Below, in pieces: positions 1-8,294 of a stretch of 19,793 nucleotides of DNA. This DNA is from a bacterium. Lineage in GTDB: Bacteria > Vulcanimicrobiota > Xenobia > Xenobiales > Xenobiaceae. The translations under genes were made by a program, and so were the position numbers. The first letter of the stretch is position 1. Each line of letters begins with the position of its first letter. The notes under the pieces are model-generated. The model did no database searches and was not told the DNA's origin. It saw only the letters and a list, made by a program, of their open reading frames with translations. Where the stretch lies: contig JALHDH010000061.1 of assembly GCA_022839105.1 (NCBI GenBank), positions 1 through 19,793 on the forward strand, in the 5' to 3' direction.

Positions 1-525
1 CAGCAGGTTGTCGTGCTTGGCCGGCCAGCGGCGCTTCGAGCGGGCCCCGTAGTCGTAGGCCCAGATGATCTCGTTCTGGAAGGCGTCGCGTCCGAAGATC
101 CCATCCAGGGCCACCTTGACGTAGTGGACCTCGCGGCAGTCCAGGTGCACGAAGAGGCTTCCCGTGGGCTTGAGCACCCGCCAGGCCTCTTCCAGGCGCG
201 GGACCAGGAAGCCCAGGTAGTCCTCGAAGCGGTCCTCGTAGGCGCTCCGACCCAGTACGGTGGTCCGGTAGCGCCGCCCCGCGAAGCCGATCCGGTCGCC
301 CTCCGGATCCGACTCGGTGCGCAGGCGGGTTCGGGACTGGGTGCGACCGGTATTGAAAGGCGGGTCCAGGTAGATCAGGTCGTACTCGGCGTCGGGGAAG
401 CCGGCGAGAACCTGAAGGTTGTCCCCCAGGTGGATCTCCAGGGTCCCGGCTCCTTCGGGGGCGACGGGAACCGCGAATTCCCGCACCCCGGTGCCTGCCG
501 CTCCGCCCCGATGCGCGGCGCTCAC
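1..525 (-). CDS. DNA N6-adenine/N4-cytosine methyltransferase, beta-class, partial (C-terminus off window)
   Basis: Transfers a methyl group from S-adenosylmethionine to a base in DNA. The visible 175 residues read GDNLQVL at 34-40, then LIYLDPPFNTG at 50-60, where DPPF (54-57) is catalytic motif IV. They continue with WRVLKPTGSLFVHLD (115-129) and REVHYVKVALDGIFG (131-145), typical of the N6_N4 methylase family. Motif IV lies near the N-terminus, so the SAM-binding FxGxG motif should lie beyond the left edge; this order defines the beta class. The GTG start at 523-525 overlaps the TGA of the upstream gene (GTGA), giving translational coupling, and no other start fits as well. The missing end hides the target-recognition region, so the methylated site, and whether a restriction partner exists, cannot be told. 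Family assignment is firm. Confidence 0.88.
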   Translation of the reverse strand, partial: MSAAHRGGAAGTGVREFAVPVAPEGAGTLEIHLGDNLQVLAGFPDAEYDLIYLDPPFNTGRTQSRTRLRTESDPEGDRIGFAGRRYRTTVLGRSAYEDRFEDYLGFLVPRLEEAWRVLKPTGSLFVHLDCREVHYVKVALDGIFGRDAFQNEIIWAYDYGARSKRRWPAKHDNLL

Positions 526-2354
526 TCGGGGGCGCTGGCCCCGGGAGCCACGATCTCCAGCCAGGCGAACCAGAAGGGGTGCCGGGTCTTGTACCAGCGC
601 AGCACCTCCAACAGGCGGACCTGCTGATCGCAGGAGATCACCGCAGGGGCGATGCGGTCGAAGTGGACGCGGATGCGGTTCTGGCCCGGGAATTCCAGGG
701 CCTCGGCGCAGAGCGTCTGCAACTCGTTGCGGATGCGGCCCGAGTCGGAGATCTTCACGGCCCGTTTCTGGAAGTCCTCACCCCACAGGAAGCGGTTCAG
801 AAGCGGGTTGAAGACCAGGCGCTGCTCTTGCAGGGTCTCCATGAAGCGCAGGGTGAAGGTCACCAGCTTCTCGGCGGTCTCGGAGACCAGGCGGACGGTG
901 ACCTTCCAGGTCCCTGCGCCTACCTCTTCGACTCCGGGGGCCCCGGTGTAGGGGTCGGGACACATGTAGCCCGAGAGCGAGAGGCTCCGCCAGCGCTTCT
1001 CGGGGAAGAAGTCGTCGGCCCTGAGGACCTTGCGATCCAGGGGCAGCCCGGCGTCCAGGCCCTCGTAGATCATCCGGCGGTACTCGGCCAGGGTCTCCGG
1101 GTCGGCGACGGTGCCCAGCAGGGCCCCCAGGCGCGCCGGAAAGTCCTCGGCCTCGGGATCCAGCGTCATCACGTGCTGTTCGCGCTCGTAGGAGAGCTGG
1201 AACTTCGAGGTGAACACGCACATCGAGGTGTCCACTCCCAGCGCCGGGCCCAGGGTGGCGGCCTGCAGGGCCTCGGCCGAGGCGGCGTAGCCGTCCACCA
1301 GGAGCAGATGCCTGCGGCCTTCCTCATCCTTCCAGGTCTTCACGAGATAGGTGGGGGCATAGGTCCCCGACTCGGTGAAGGCCTTCTGGCCCGTCGGCAG
1401 CATCCAGCCGTCCTCGACCAGGTGCACGCCCAGGTCCTTCCAGGTCTGCCACAGGGAAGAGATCCTCTGGACCCGGCTCTTCCCGCCCAGCGTCCAGACG
1501 TGGATGTCCTCCCGGCGGATTTCCGGCCAGGTCTGTTCGATGGCCTGCAGCACCTTGGCCCGCGGGGTGCGGAAGTCGATCAGGATGGCCTGCTCGGCCG
1601 CCGTCTCGACGACCTCGCGGGGCAGGACCAGGGTTCCCATGTAGCCCTCATAGGGACGGACCACGTGCAGGGGCTGGTCGAAGACGTGCAGCACGGTCAT
1701 CGAGCCCGTGTCGGAGCCCTTGGCGAAGCGCGAGGTGTTCTCGAGCGTGTCGATGGCCGCGCCCCAGACCGTGATCCCCGAGCGCTTGAGCTCGGCATAG
1801 AAGTCGTCCCAGGTGTATCCCGGGTCGTTGAGCAGCCGGACCACCCGTTCGTCCAGCCATTGGGCCACCTCGGGCCGGGCGTAGACCCGCCCGAAGCCCA
1901 GTTGCGGGTTCGAGCCCATCTCGGGGGTCTCGCCCCCCTTGGGCATGAGGCCCTCGCCCAGGCAGACCATGAGGGCGTGGTTTTCGGGCAGTTGCCGGGT
2001 CAGATACCACAGGCTCTCGCTCATGGCATAGGCCGAGATCGCGTCGGCATCCTTCTTGACCTGGTTGAGCTCCGCCTTGTCCCGACCCCTGCCGTGCCCG
2101 AAGCGGCCGTAGACCTTGGTGCCCAGGGCGGTCACCGCCGCGGTCAGGGCCAGCAGGCGTTCGATGCGCCCATTGGGGAAGGACATCTCGCGCAGGTCCT
2201 CGGTGTGGGGGCCCCCGCGCACCCATTCGCTCTGGACGTCCTCCAGCCACAGGTGGAAGCGGCCCAGGATGGGGCGGGTATCGAAGGACCATTGGGCCAG
2301 GAGGTCGCGATGGTCCTGGAATGACTCCTGGGCGGGGCGGGTCTGCGCGGTCAT
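522..2354 (-). CDS. Conserved-looking protein of unknown function, 610 aa
   Basis: I do not recognise this family. It looks like a soluble cytoplasmic protein, with no signal peptide and no membrane segment. Visible landmarks are a helical N-terminal part, a glycine-rich stretch with CLGEGLMPKGGETPEMGSNP at 131-150, WGAAIDTLENTSRFAKGSDT at about 197-216, and many Trp, Tyr and charged residues in the C-terminal third, a composition expected of a real folded enzyme. The chosen start is the ATG at 2354, because GGAGGG lies 7 nt upstream; an in-frame GTG at 2369 would place that Shine-Dalgarno inside the coding region. Its stop overlaps the GTG of the DNA methyltransferase by 4 nt, so the two are co-translated. 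A role tied to methylation (restriction, defence or regulation) is possible by context only; a metabolic role is equally open. Confidence 0.8.
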   Translation of the reverse strand: MTAQTRPAQESFQDHRDLLAQWSFDTRPILGRFHLWLEDVQSEWVRGGPHTEDLREMSFPNGRIERLLALTAAVTALGTKVYGRFGHGRGRDKAELNQVKKDADAISAYAMSESLWYLTRQLPENHALMVCLGEGLMPKGGETPEMGSNPQLGFGRVYARPEVAQWLDERVVRLLNDPGYTWDDFYAELKRSGITVWGAAIDTLENTSRFAKGSDTGSMTVLHVFDQPLHVVRPYEGYMGTLVLPREVVETAAEQAILIDFRTPRAKVLQAIEQTWPEIRREDIHVWTLGGKSRVQRISSLWQTWKDLGVHLVEDGWMLPTGQKAFTESGTYAPTYLVKTWKDEEGRRHLLLVDGYAASAEALQAATLGPALGVDTSMCVFTSKFQLSYEREQHVMTLDPEAEDFPARLGALLGTVADPETLAEYRRMIYEGLDAGLPLDRKVLRADDFFPEKRWRSLSLSGYMCPDPYTGAPGVEEVGAGTWKVTVRLVSETAEKLVTFTLRFMETLQEQRLVFNPLLNRFLWGEDFQKRAVKISDSGRIRNELQTLCAEALEFPGQNRIRVHFDRIAPAVISCDQQVRLLEVLRWYKTRHPFWFAWLEIVAPGASAPE

Positions 2355-2361
2355 GACGAAT

Positions 2362-2367
2362 CCCTCC
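2362..2367 (-). promoter_or_regulatory. Shine-Dalgarno (GGAGGG) that decides the start of the 610-aa protein
   Basis: GGAGGG on the minus strand lies 7 nt before ATG 2354. It also forms codons 2-3 of the longer GTG-started reading, which argues that the ATG is the true start. Confidence 0.7.
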
Positions 2368-2451
2368 ACGGGCGCTCAAGGCGTGCCTTTCCTCTCCGCT
2401 TCCCCGCCTCGCCCGCCCCTTCCTGCGGAGGACGGCTCCAGGAGGGGCCGC

Positions 2452-2467
2452 TTCGCGCCTGCGCGAA
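2452..2467. promoter_or_regulatory. 16-bp perfect inverted repeat in the divergent spacer, candidate operator
   Basis: TTCGCGC-CT-GCGCGAA is a perfect dyad with 7-bp arms and a 2-nt centre. It lies in the 185-bp spacer (2355-2539) between the minus-strand unknown/methyltransferase pair and the plus-strand TPR gene. The short centre suits a dimeric repressor site better than a terminator hairpin. No regulator is assignable. Apart from this dyad and the two ribosome-binding sites I see no convincing -35/-10 pair in the spacer. Confidence 0.3.
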
Positions 2468-2539
2468 ACCCAAGAAACCCGAGGGCGTGGAATCCTGCTC
2501 TGCCCGGGATGGAAGCAGACGACTGGTGGGAGGTCGGAC

Positions 2540-4180
2540 ATGAGGCTCCATGTTCCGCCGGAAGAGGCCGAGGGGTTCGTCCCGTTCATCCGTCAGGCCG
2601 AGTCCAATCGCGAGCGGCGCGAGTTCCGGGGGGCCATGGCGGCCTGGGATCGGGCGGTCGAGGCCCTGCTCCGGGGGACCTTCAGTCGCGGTGGGGCCGA
2701 CCAGATGGCCTGGACCCGCCTGGCCCGGGCCGAGCTGGGCTGGCAACTGGGCCGCTGGGACCAGGTGCTGGAGGATGTAGAGGCCATCACGGCCCTGGAC
2801 GGGGAACTCCAGGAAGAGAAGGGATGTCTCCCCCGAGCCTGGGTCCTGGCCTCCCGGATCCACGTCGCCAACGGCCACTACAAGAAGAGCGAGGGCCTGC
2901 TGGAAAAGGCGCGAGAGCGCCTGGCCCCAGGCCCGGATCCGCTGGAACGAGCCCAGGTGGCCCTGGAGTTGGGGGCCCTGCACAACAAGATCGGTCAGCA
3001 CGCCGCCGGACAGGCCGAACTGGAGGAGGCCCGGAGCCTGATCGGCGAGCGGGTCGAGGACCCCCGCGCCGCCCGGGCGGTGGTCAAGCTGGCCATCGAG
3101 CAGGGCCTGGCCGCGTTCCGCCAGGGGCGCTCGGAGGAAGCCCGCCACTTCAACGAGCATGCGCTCTCGGTGGCCCGTCAGCACCTGCCCAGGACCTGCC
3201 AGGAGGCCGATGCCCATCGTTTCCTGGCCATCGTGGCCAGCGTCCAGGGGCGCTACGTCGAGGCCCTGCGCGGCTATCTGCAGGCCCTCGAGATCTACCG
3301 CGAGCAGGGGGCCCTGCTGGGACAGACCAAGGTCTACGGCTCGATCGGGCAGGCCCTGCTGGAGCTCTCCAGGGTGGACGAGGCCCTCTTCGCCCTGAAC
3401 CGGGCTCGCAAGCTGGCGGTCAAGCTGGGGGCCGACACCCAGAAGGCCACACTGTACGGCAAGCTGGGAACGATCTACCGCGAGCGCGAGGAGCTCGACA
3501 AGGCCGTCGAGTACCACCTCAAGGACGTCGAACTCGCCAGACGGTTCGGAAACGAGCGGGCCCTGGGCTTCGCCTTCCGCAACCTGGGCCTGTCCTACAA
3601 GGCCCGGGGGGAGGGCGACGAGGCCCGCTCGTATCTCTTCGAGAGCCTGGAGCGCTTCGAGGGCCTGGGGGACCATTCCCGGGTCGCCATGGTCCGGCTG
3701 GACCTGGCCGAGGTCTGGCTGGACCAGGGGCGCTTCATGGAGGCCGAAGAGCAGATCCAGGCGGCGCGGGGTCTGCTGGAACAGGCCCAGTCCCAGCCCG
3801 AACTGGCCCGCATGCACCTGCTTCACGGGATCCTGTACCGGGATCTGCGCCGGACCTCCGAGGCCGAGCGCGAACTGACCGCCGCCCTGCAGATCGTGAC
3901 GGGCCTGCAGCCTTCGGGCATGCTGGTCGAGGTCCACTTCGAGCTGGCCCGCCTCTACCAGATGATGGCCGACTCTCATCGGGCCGTCGGGCACCTGAAG
4001 CTGGCCCAGGGCCTGGCCCGTCAGTTGGGGCTGAACCGCTTGATGAAGAGCGTGGTCGGCCTTCTCGAGCAGATCAACGAGTTGGAGCTGGTGCGCCTGG
4101 TGGTGCAGGAGATCGAGCGCGAGCAGGCCCTGGCCCGGCTGGCCTCGGCGGGCTCGCGGCCCAGGACCGCGGAATCTTGA
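2540..4180 (+). CDS. Tetratricopeptide-repeat protein, 546 aa
   Basis: A helical-repeat scaffold expected to bind other proteins; no enzymatic domain is visible. Repeats of about 40 residues in strict register run from about 221 to 500 (261-300, 301-340, 341-380, 381-420, 421-460, 461-500), each with the Leu/Gly/Tyr...Ala pattern of the long TPR type (for example YGKLGTIYREREELDKAVEY at 306-325). Weaker helical repeats fill 15-210. There is no signal peptide, transmembrane segment, kinase or DNA-binding domain, so it is probably cytoplasmic. The tail ends in a helical charged segment. ATG 2540 is preceded by GGGAGG with a 6-nt gap. The lactonase-like gene follows 45 nt downstream on the same strand, suggesting co-transcription. 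Similar TPR arrays serve as sensors or regulators in other proteins, but nothing here fixes the partner. Confidence 0.9.
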   Translation: MRLHVPPEEAEGFVPFIRQAESNRERREFRGAMAAWDRAVEALLRGTFSRGGADQMAWTRLARAELGWQLGRWDQVLEDVEAITALDGELQEEKGCLPRAWVLASRIHVANGHYKKSEGLLEKARERLAPGPDPLERAQVALELGALHNKIGQHAAGQAELEEARSLIGERVEDPRAARAVVKLAIEQGLAAFRQGRSEEARHFNEHALSVARQHLPRTCQEADAHRFLAIVASVQGRYVEALRGYLQALEIYREQGALLGQTKVYGSIGQALLELSRVDEALFALNRARKLAVKLGADTQKATLYGKLGTIYREREELDKAVEYHLKDVELARRFGNERALGFAFRNLGLSYKARGEGDEARSYLFESLERFEGLGDHSRVAMVRLDLAEVWLDQGRFMEAEEQIQAARGLLEQAQSQPELARMHLLHGILYRDLRRTSEAERELTAALQIVTGLQPSGMLVEVHFELARLYQMMADSHRAVGHLKLAQGLARQLGLNRLMKSVVGLLEQINELELVRLVVQEIEREQALARLASAGSRPRTAES

Positions 4181-4225
4181 AGATCGGGCAGGTTCTCGGG
4201 CCTCCGGCCGCAAAGGGAGGGTCTG

Positions 4226-4972
4226 ATGTCGCTTGAAGTTCTGGCCCTGCGTTTTGGAATGGCGGAATACCCGGCTTCCTGGGTCTGTGAGGATGGCGGG
4301 GACGAGCCCTTGACCCTGGCCCTGCATGTCTTCCTGCTGCGCACTCCTGAGCGCACCATCCTGGTGGACACCGGCTTCCTGGACCCCGCCCTGGCGCGGC
4401 GCTGGCGAATCCGCGAGTTCTTTCCGGTGGCCCATCTGCTGAGCGAGGTCGGCCTGGCCCCCGAGAACATCGCGGATGTGATCCTGACCCACGGCCACTG
4501 GGACCATGTCGGAGGGATCCGCGACTTCCTGCACGCCCGGGTGTGGATCTCCCGCGACGAGCTGGACACCATGAATCGCGCCGTCCAGGCTCGGGGGGCG
4601 GGGCCCGAAGGCTATCGCTGGGAGGATCTCCAGGTCCTGGGCCTGGCCCCCCGGCTGCACACCTTCGGGCGACGCCGGAGCATCGCGCCCTTCGTCCGCG
4701 TGGCCCTGGTCTCGGGTCATACCCCGGGTTGCCTGGCCGTCAGCGTGCTGCACGAGGGCCTCCCGCGCCTGGTCCTGGCAGGGGACAACGCCTGGCTGTA
4801 CCGCAACCTGGAAGGCCACCCGCTTCCCCTCCTGGCCCGCTCGGGGGGGCACGACGCCCTGCCCCGATTGCGCCATCTGGCCGGGGAGGCCCCGCTGGTT
4901 CCCGGACGCGATCCGCAGCTCGGCTCGCACTTCACCCAGGTCTCGCCGCGGGTGGTCCGCTTGTTCCCCTAG
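4226..4972 (+). CDS. Metallo-beta-lactamase-fold hydrolase, AHL-lactonase-like, 248 aa
   Basis: A two-metal hydrolase of the metallo-beta-lactamase superfamily. The complete ligand set is visible: HGHWDH with H89, H91, D93 and H94, then H165 in SGHTPG, D187 in LAGDN and H235 near the C-terminus in GSHF. Length, the early VDTG (47-50) and the SGHTPGC segment match the N-acyl-homoserine lactonase/quorum-quenching subgroup, but substrates in this superfamily vary widely and a lactone substrate is only an inference. There is no signal peptide, so it is cytoplasmic. The start ATG 4226 has AAGGGAGG 5 nt upstream. It sits between the TPR gene (45 nt before) and the PilZ gene (56 nt after), all on one strand. 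Confidence 0.88.
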   Translation: MSLEVLALRFGMAEYPASWVCEDGGDEPLTLALHVFLLRTPERTILVDTGFLDPALARRWRIREFFPVAHLLSEVGLAPENIADVILTHGHWDHVGGIRDFLHARVWISRDELDTMNRAVQARGAGPEGYRWEDLQVLGLAPRLHTFGRRRSIAPFVRVALVSGHTPGCLAVSVLHEGLPRLVLAGDNAWLYRNLEGHPLPLLARSGGHDALPRLRHLAGEAPLVPGRDPQLGSHFTQVSPRVVRLFP

Positions 4973-5012
4973 TTTTTCCCGGGGAGGGGTGATTGGCCCT
5001 GGAGGGCAGACC

Positions 5013-5018
5013 GGGAGG
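5013..5018 (+). promoter_or_regulatory. Shine-Dalgarno (GGGAGG) for the PilZ gene
   Basis: GGGAGG lies 10 nt before ATG 5029 and supports that start. An in-frame TTG at 4993, also preceded by a G-rich stretch (4981-4989), is the alternative and would add 12 residues. Confidence 0.5.
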
Positions 5019-5028
5019 TCCAGACACG

Positions 5029-5355
5029 ATGGAGAAGGCGTTCCAGAACGAGCGCCGGCGCCGGCCCCGTGCCCGCTGCCGGCGTTTGTCGGTCCTGCTG
5101 GGGGAGGGACGGGTCGTGCCGGTGGAGATTCGGAACATCAGCGAGTTCGGGGTCGGGCTGGTCTCGGGAGAGCCTCTCCCCGAGAAAGCCACCCTGCAGC
5201 TCACCCGACCGGGTGAGGCCATCGGCTGCGAGATCGAGCGGGTCTTCAGCCTGCGCGACCCCGACGAGGACTACTACACCGGGGCCCGATTCATCGAGAG
5301 TTTCGAGTCCGTCTCGATCCAGGACTATATCCGCCAGGCCCTCCACGCCGGCTGA
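5029..5355 (+). CDS. PilZ-domain protein, 108 aa
   Basis: A single-domain PilZ protein, expected to bind cyclic di-GMP and pass the signal to a partner. The arginine-rich motif (ERRRRPRAR at 8-16, covering RxxxR) and the NxSxxG motif (NISEFG, N36, S38, G41) are both intact, and GARFIE at 85-90 is the usual closing strand. The domain fills the protein, with no output domain, so it probably acts by protein contact on motility, exopolysaccharide or secretion machinery. It is the last gene of the plus-strand TPR/hydrolase/PilZ set. It then converges, with only 23 bp between, on a large membrane-protein gene on the other strand, and no terminator hairpin is evident in that gap. Confidence 0.87.
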   Translation: MEKAFQNERRRRPRARCRRLSVLLGEGRVVPVEIRNISEFGVGLVSGEPLPEKATLQLTRPGEAIGCEIERVFSLRDPDEDYYTGARFIESFESVSIQDYIRQALHAG

Positions 5356-5378
5356 GGCCTGGGAATGGTCTGGCCCGA

Positions 5379-8063
5379 TCAGGGATGCCAGCGGGGCACC
5401 GAGATCGAGGGGCCGTGGCGGGCCGCAGCGGTGATGTCGACCCTCCCGTCCCGGGGCATGGGCGACTCGAGTCGGAGTTCGAGGTTCTTCGAGGTGCCAG
5501 GCTGGCTGGGAGCCTCGGTGAGGATCTCCCCTTCGGGGGCGAAGGGGACGCGGTAGCCGTGGCGTTCCGGGTCCCAGATCCACCACTGGATCCGCAGGGG
5601 GGTGCTGGGCGAGAAGGGGCGATGGCCCGTGTTGCGCAGGATCACGTGCACCTCCCGGTTGTCTCCCAACTCCAGGTGTTCGACCCGCAGCCCCTCCTCG
5701 ATGGCCTGCGAGAAGCGGTAGCCGGCCGCCACCTCCCCGGCCAGTTGCCTCCATGGGTGGTCGGCTCCCGGAGACCAGGCCCAGAAGAGCCGGTAATCGC
5801 CTTCATCCAGGGGAGGCGCCAGCCAGGTCCGGACGCTTCGACCCTGAACCCGGCAGGTCACCGGGCTGAACCGGTTCACCACGTTGCCTTCGGGATCGCG
5901 AAGGATCGGAGCCAGCCAGCCGTCCAGGGCCTGCGAGAAGCGCACCGTCACCGGATAGGCGACGCCCGCAGCCCAGGAATGGGGATCCGGAAGGCCCTCG
6001 ACCATGGCCTCGACGGCCGCGGGCGCCTCGAGGAGGTCCAGCGCGCCCGGAACCCCGCTCTCGGGCAGGCGATACACGCTGAGGCGCCGGGGCCCGGTGC
6101 CGAATTCCATTTTCGGGTGCAGGCCCGCGGGAGGCCCGCCGGCCTGCCGGGAGTCCTCCAGCAACCAGTCCACGCGCAGGCCGGCCAGGGTGTCGGGATT
6201 CCGGGTCTGGCGGAAGGCCACGGTGGGTTCGTTGGGCATGTCGGGCGGGCGGCCCACGGGAAGCCAGCGGGGGGGCAGGGCGTGTCCGACGGGGAAGAGT
6301 CCGGCCAGGCCGGCCAGGGCGGCCTCCTGGTCGACGGAATTCTGCCCCTCGGTCCGGAAATCGGTCAGGAGCCGCTGGCCGGGCCGGGCCTGGCGCCAGA
6401 GCCAGCTCGCGGCCTCCAGATCGGCTTGTTCCAGATCCAGGGAGGGGAGGCCGACCAGCCAGTCCGCGGTTCCGGGATACCAGGGCAGGAGGACCCGGGC
6501 CAGGAGTCGGGGATTCCTCTGCAGGTCGATGGCCAGATCATTGAGGCGTCGCTGGGCTCCGACCAGATCCGCCAGCAGGAGCAGGATCACCAGGCCCGCC
6601 AGCAACCGGCCGCGGAATCCGCTGGGACGGCGCTCCCACAGATCGGCCAGCACGACCCCCAGGAGGGCTGCGAAGGCCAGACCCGAGGCGAATTCCCAGC
6701 GCAGGAACTCGGCTTCGCGGATGGGTCCGAAGTCCACCATGCCGGGGATCAGGTAGGCCAGCACGCCGAACCAGCCCAGCAGGACCCCTGCCGGGTTTCG
6801 CCTCCAGATGGCCCAGGCAAGGGTCAGGGGAGCCAGCCAGGTCGGCAGCCAGTGCAGGACCAGGATCTTGGGGCCGAAGATCGAGGCGAATCCCCCGTCA
6901 TCCAAAGCCGGCTGGTAGCGCCTGAAGAGGGCTGTGTCCAGGGCGAAGGAGAAGCGCTGGTAGGGATCCACGCCCAGGCGGATGGCCAGGAAGGGGTCCT
7001 TGGGAAAGGAGATCCGGGCGGGCTGGTCCTGCCAGACCGGAGCCTGGGATTCGGGGGGGGCGCTCCCGGGATGCAGGACCAGGCTGCGCAGGGCGCTGCC
7101 CTGGGCCAGGGCCAGGAAGAGCGAGCCCGCGCCCACCACCAGCAGGGCGCGTCTCAGGATTCGGCCCACCGACCGGCGGCGGAACCCCACCAGCGCGCAG
7201 CCCGCCAGGAAGGTGGCCAGGGCCAGCACGTAGTGGGTGGCCGAGAGGGCCCCGCAGGCTCCGGCCACCAGGGTCGTCCCGGCCAGCAGGGGGAAGGGCA
7301 CGGGCCAGCGCCAGGCCGCGGTGCGCAGGATCTCCGCTCCCAGGGCCAGGAGGGCCCCCAGGAGCAGGTAGACCAGCAGGTTCTCGTTGTCGTAGGCGTC
7401 CAGGAGGCCGACCCTCGAGCCCACGTTGACCCCCAGGAAGACCAGGATCCCCCCCAGGACGCCGGCCCGCGCGCTGCCCGAGGCCCGGCGCAGGGCCAGG
7501 ACCCAGAGCAGGGCGCTGTTGAGCGACAGCACCAGCTCCAGGATCCACTGGGTTCGAAGGGTGTCGCCTCCCACGGCCGTGGACAGGGTGGCCAGCAGCA
7601 AAGGGCGCCCGGGGTGGCCTTGCAGGGGCAGATCCGGATAGTAGGGGTTCACGGCCGGATGGCTCCCCTTCACCATGGAGCGCGTCAAGGGATACTGGAT
7701 CCAGAAATCGTCGGCAGGGCGGGCGAGCTGCGTCGTGTGCAGGTAGAAGACCAGGCATCCCAGCAGCAGGAGCACGAGTCTGCGCAGGCCGCGATCCAGC
7801 GGCTCGAACTCGGGATCGGGGGTCGGAGCGCGGGAGTTCCAGGCCAGGGCTCCGACCAGGGCCAGGCCCGCCACCAGGCAGGCCCAGAGAGGCAGGAAGG
7901 GGGCCAGGATCTCGGCCACCAGCAGCAGGGCCGAGAGGGCCAGCGGCAGCCCCAGGGCCCGCGCCAGGGACGGATCGGCGACCCGGCAGGCTCGCGCCGC
8001 AAACCGGGCGCCACCTGCGCCGAGCAAGGCCAGGACGAGGAGGAGGACCGGGTCGGCAATCAT
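5379..8063 (-). CDS. Polytopic membrane protein, GT-C glycosyltransferase-like, with C-terminal beta-sandwich tail, paralog 1 (894 aa)
   Basis: The N-terminal half (about 1-510) is a series of hydrophobic segments, probably ten or more membrane spans. Motifs shared with the two proteins encoded at 8337-13915 are PADD at 116-119 in the first large loop, followed by NPYYPDLPLQGHPGR (139-153); NVGSRVGLLD (213-222); ATHY (275-278); PKDPF (354-358); and VDFGPIREAEFLRWEFASG (443-461). A soluble part has LEAASWLWRQARPGQRLL, then come Ig/CARDB-like strands to the end (including VHVILRNTGHRPF). An acidic pair in the first external loop is where GT-C enzymes place the metal/catalytic acid, so use of a lipid-phosphate sugar is inferred. 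ATG 8063 begins a hydrophobic N-terminus like those of its paralogs, but no good Shine-Dalgarno precedes it. Open frame continues upstream, so the start is the least certain point. Confidence 0.75.
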   Translation of the reverse strand: MIADPVLLLVLALLGAGGARFAARACRVADPSLARALGLPLALSALLLVAEILAPFLPLWACLVAGLALVGALAWNSRAPTPDPEFEPLDRGLRRLVLLLLGCLVFYLHTTQLARPADDFWIQYPLTRSMVKGSHPAVNPYYPDLPLQGHPGRPLLLATLSTAVGGDTLRTQWILELVLSLNSALLWVLALRRASGSARAGVLGGILVFLGVNVGSRVGLLDAYDNENLLVYLLLGALLALGAEILRTAAWRWPVPFPLLAGTTLVAGACGALSATHYVLALATFLAGCALVGFRRRSVGRILRRALLVVGAGSLFLALAQGSALRSLVLHPGSAPPESQAPVWQDQPARISFPKDPFLAIRLGVDPYQRFSFALDTALFRRYQPALDDGGFASIFGPKILVLHWLPTWLAPLTLAWAIWRRNPAGVLLGWFGVLAYLIPGMVDFGPIREAEFLRWEFASGLAFAALLGVVLADLWERRPSGFRGRLLAGLVILLLLADLVGAQRRLNDLAIDLQRNPRLLARVLLPWYPGTADWLVGLPSLDLEQADLEAASWLWRQARPGQRLLTDFRTEGQNSVDQEAALAGLAGLFPVGHALPPRWLPVGRPPDMPNEPTVAFRQTRNPDTLAGLRVDWLLEDSRQAGGPPAGLHPKMEFGTGPRRLSVYRLPESGVPGALDLLEAPAAVEAMVEGLPDPHSWAAGVAYPVTVRFSQALDGWLAPILRDPEGNVVNRFSPVTCRVQGRSVRTWLAPPLDEGDYRLFWAWSPGADHPWRQLAGEVAAGYRFSQAIEEGLRVEHLELGDNREVHVILRNTGHRPFSPSTPLRIQWWIWDPERHGYRVPFAPEGEILTEAPSQPGTSKNLELRLESPMPRDGRVDITAAARHGPSISVPRWHP

Positions 8064-8198
8064 CGGCAGGGAGATCCGTGGCCAGGGCTTCCCCCACCCC
8101 GGAGCGGCTCCTGCCTGGAGGGCAGCGAGAAGAGACCCTCGATTCCGCCATGCTCCCAAGGAGCTTCCTGCGAGTCCTTGCGGATCGGCAGCCCAGGA

Positions 8199-8207
8199 CC
8201 CCCCCCC
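8199..8207. repeat. Nine-base poly-C tract in the divergent spacer
   Basis: A run of nine C lies in the 273-bp spacer 8064-8336 between two divergently transcribed members of the membrane-protein family. Such tracts can slip during replication and alter promoter spacing, but runs of this length also arise by chance in GC-rich DNA. Confidence 0.4.
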
Positions 8208-8265
8208 AAGCGCCGCTGCCGGCCTCCGCCCTCCCCGGCTCTGGATTCGGGCGTGACGACCGATC

Positions 8266-8294
8266 TTGCGCGCTTCTTCGGGGACCTGTAGACT
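8266..8294 (+). promoter_or_regulatory. Possible sigma70-type promoter for the three-gene membrane-protein operon
   Basis: TTGCGC (8266-8271) and TAGACT (8289-8294) are separated by exactly 17 nt, with TG directly before the -10 box. The predicted start would be near 8301, leaving a leader of about 35 nt. The -35 matches only TTG and the -10 four of six, so this is suggestive only. The rest of 8064-8336 shows nothing beyond the poly-C run; the G-run at about 8320-8325 is the only ribosome-binding candidate for ATG 8337. Confidence 0.3.

Noticed and set aside
2351..4930. 859-residue minus-strand open frame opposite the TPR and hydrolase genes
   Set aside because: Composition (Gln, Gly, Pro, Leu rich) and lack of any domain mark it as an antisense shadow of two well-supported genes.
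5356..5378. Terminator between the convergent PilZ and paralog 1 genes
   Set aside because: Only 23 bp, with weak interrupted pairing and no T-run on either strand.
7053..7060. Run of eight G inside paralog 1 as a possible frameshift or phase-variable site
   Set aside because: The frame stays open and family motifs continue on both sides (NVGxR before and VDFGPI after), so no shift is needed; similar runs occur in other genes here.
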